NCBI GenBank assembly: GCA_030621975.1
Contig: JAUXGQ010000120.1
Location: forward strand, 1-6,095
Direction: 5' to 3'
DNA: 6,095 nucleotides
Source: Gammaproteobacteria bacterium
Lineage (GTDB): Bacteria > Pseudomonadota > Gammaproteobacteria > Chromatiales > Chromatiaceae
The notes below the pieces were generated by a model. The model worked only from the letters and a program-made list of their open reading frames with translations. It was not told where the DNA came from and did not search any database. The translations under genes and the position numbers were made by a program. Below are positions 5,311 to 6,095 of this stretch, piece by piece (positions within the stretch are counted from its first letter, which is position 1; every line of letters begins with the position of its first letter).

Positions 5311-5889
5311 ATGCAACCGATCCTCAGAAAATTCGCGCTGGGCGCCGTCGTCATGGGCCTTTCGTTCGCGGCACATGCGGCGGACTATGTGATTGATACC
5401 AAGGGCTCCCACGCCTTTATTCAATTCAAGATCAAACACCTGGGCTACAGTTGGCTGTACGGGCGTTTCAACACCTTCAGCGGCCGTTTCAGCTACGATG
5501 AAAACAATCCATCGAGCGCCCGTATCGAGGTCAGCATTCAGACCGCGAGCGTAGATTCGAATCACGCCGAGCGGGATAAGCACCTTCGCAGCGATGACTT
5601 TCTGGACGTGAAAAATTTCCCCGAGGCAAAGTTCGTCAGCACGTCTTTCGAGGACCAGGGTAACGGCAAAGCCGTGCTGAAAGGCAGCTTTACGCTGCGC
5701 GGGGTGACCCGCCCCCTAACAATCCAGGTCGAGCAGATCGGCGCCGGGAAAGACCCCTGGGGCGGGTATCGCATGGGTTTTACGGGCCGTACCAGTTTTG
5801 CCCTCGCGGATTTTGGGATCACCAAGAATCTGGGACCCGCCTCAAAGGAAGTCGAACTGATCCTCGATGTGGAAGGTGTTCGCCAGTGA
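5311..5889 (+). CDS. yceI: YceI-family periplasmic lipocalin-like protein
   Basis: The 192-residue precursor has a clear Sec signal peptide: basic IL-RK start, hydrophobic LGAVVMGLSFAA, and AHA/AD cleavage after residue 23. The mature protein is exported to the periplasm. YceI proteins form a lipocalin-like beta-barrel known in family members to bind long isoprenoid or quinone-like molecules. The family signature is strong throughout: HAFIQFKIKHLGYSWLYG, then SVDSNHAERDKHLRSDDFLD, KFVSTSF, LRGVTRPLT, KDPWGGYRMGF, LGPASKEVELILDVEGV. All of these closely resemble the Escherichia coli protein as I recall it, and the length matches (about 190). Being third after the cytochrome b561 gene, it probably works with that cytochrome in periplasmic electron transfer or quinone handling. 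Osmotic, alkaline or acid regulation known in relatives cannot be seen here. No clear terminator follows. Confidence 0.95.
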   Translation: MQPILRKFALGAVVMGLSFAAHAADYVIDTKGSHAFIQFKIKHLGYSWLYGRFNTFSGRFSYDENNPSSARIEVSIQTASVDSNHAERDKHLRSDDFLDVKNFPEAKFVSTSFEDQGNGKAVLKGSFTLRGVTRPLTIQVEQIGAGKDPWGGYRMGFTGRTSFALADFGITKNLGPASKEVELILDVEGVRQ

Positions 5890-5967
5890 GAGATCCGGGT
5901 TAGCCCTGCCCTTTACCCACAAACGACCGTCGAAACGATGTCGCACGGCCGCTTAAGAACACCTTAA

Positions 5968-6095
5968 CCACGGATGGACACGGATTAACACAGATGGAAT
6001 TTCCAGTACGCTTGCCTTCTCGTTGAGGGTTGGCCCGGCCGGTTATTCGCCCGCTCTCGCTCATCACGAAAAATCCGTGTCTATCCGTGTTCATC
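5968..6095. repeat. ACACGGAT-family inverted repeat, cut by the window end
   Basis: The left arm has three tandem 10-bp units: CCACGGATGG (5968-5977), ACACGGATTA (5978-5987) and ACACAGATGG (5988-5997). The right arm (6071-6095) carries inverted units; on the minus strand they read GATGA, ACACGGATAG, ACACGGATTT. About 73 bp separate the arms. The type (CATCCGTGTxxATCCGTG) is one I recall as a common intergenic repeat in environmental bacteria, often in the same genomes as the CGCAAAG type. The right arm may continue beyond the window. It lies 78 bp after yceI and could fold in its transcript, but there is no U-tract to call it a terminator. Confidence 0.8.

Noticed and set aside
5873..5965. 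Exact 9-bp inverted pair AAGGTGTTC / GAACACCTT across the yceI end
   Set aside because: The arms are 75 bp apart and one lies in coding sequence; probably chance, with no U-tract for a terminator.
5900..6094. Minus-strand open frame of 64 codons at the right edge
   Set aside because: It is made largely of ACACGGAT repeat units and has no protein-like features.
5968..6095. CRISPR array possibility for the repeated units at the window end
   Set aside because: The units are 10 bp, contiguous and inverted between arms, without regular unique spacers.

Overview
The window most resembles the chromosome of an environmental proteobacterium, probably a gammaproteobacterium. The evidence is moderately high GC with GC-rich third codon positions, a yceJ-yceI style gene pair very close to the enterobacterial one, and two families of short intergenic repeats (CGCAAAG-type and ACACGGAT-type) that I recall from many free-living and sulfur- or nitrogen-cycle proteobacteria. 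No rRNA, tRNA, CRISPR array, integrase or transposase was seen, and the taxonomic placement is an inference.

Left part (1-1326): there is no intact recognisable gene. A CGCAAAG-family inverted repeat (21-105) is followed by a run of decayed coding pieces, all on the minus strand. Read in their own 5'->3' direction they are: an unidentified remnant with a frameshift and an in-frame stop (about 1140-873); a short histidine-kinase dimerisation-region remnant (about 838-731); the C-terminal part of an EAL (c-di-GMP phosphodiesterase) domain (730-425), in the same frame as the kinase piece; and a remnant of the SDGITED-type regulatory domain found with class III adenylate cyclases and TPR proteins (359-63), which runs out into the repeat. 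An AT-rich stretch (1141-1326) separates these from the first intact gene and probably holds its promoter.

Central part (1327-3717): a divergent ABC1/AarF/UbiB-family atypical kinase gene (+) converges with an HSL-type alpha/beta-hydrolase gene (-). The two coding regions overlap tail to tail by 21 bp. The hydrolase has a complete apparent catalytic triad, and its oxyanion-hole motif HGGGW is encoded across an uninterrupted run of eight G.

Right part (3847-5889): a likely three-gene operon on the plus strand. It holds a GNAT-family acetyltransferase, a four-helix cytochrome b561 (YceJ/CybB type) and a periplasmic YceI-family lipocalin-like protein with a signal peptide. At both junctions the upstream TAG stop is embedded in the next gene's Shine-Dalgarno sequence (TAGGAGG, TAGGAG), which fits tight co-translation. 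The cytochrome-YceI pairing is a known arrangement, thought to link membrane electron transfer and periplasmic isoprenoid or quinone binding. The acetyltransferase in front is the less usual member. The hydrolase and the acetyltransferase diverge from a shared 129-bp intergenic region.

The window ends in an ACACGGAT-family inverted repeat (5968-6095) made of 10-bp units. A decayed piece of the same family appears at 121-138 beside the CGCAAAG element. I see no clear evidence of a new defence or mobile system. The most interesting signals are the chimeric signalling-gene graveyard, the G8 tract in the esterase active-site motif, the divergent ABC1 kinase and the two repeat families.
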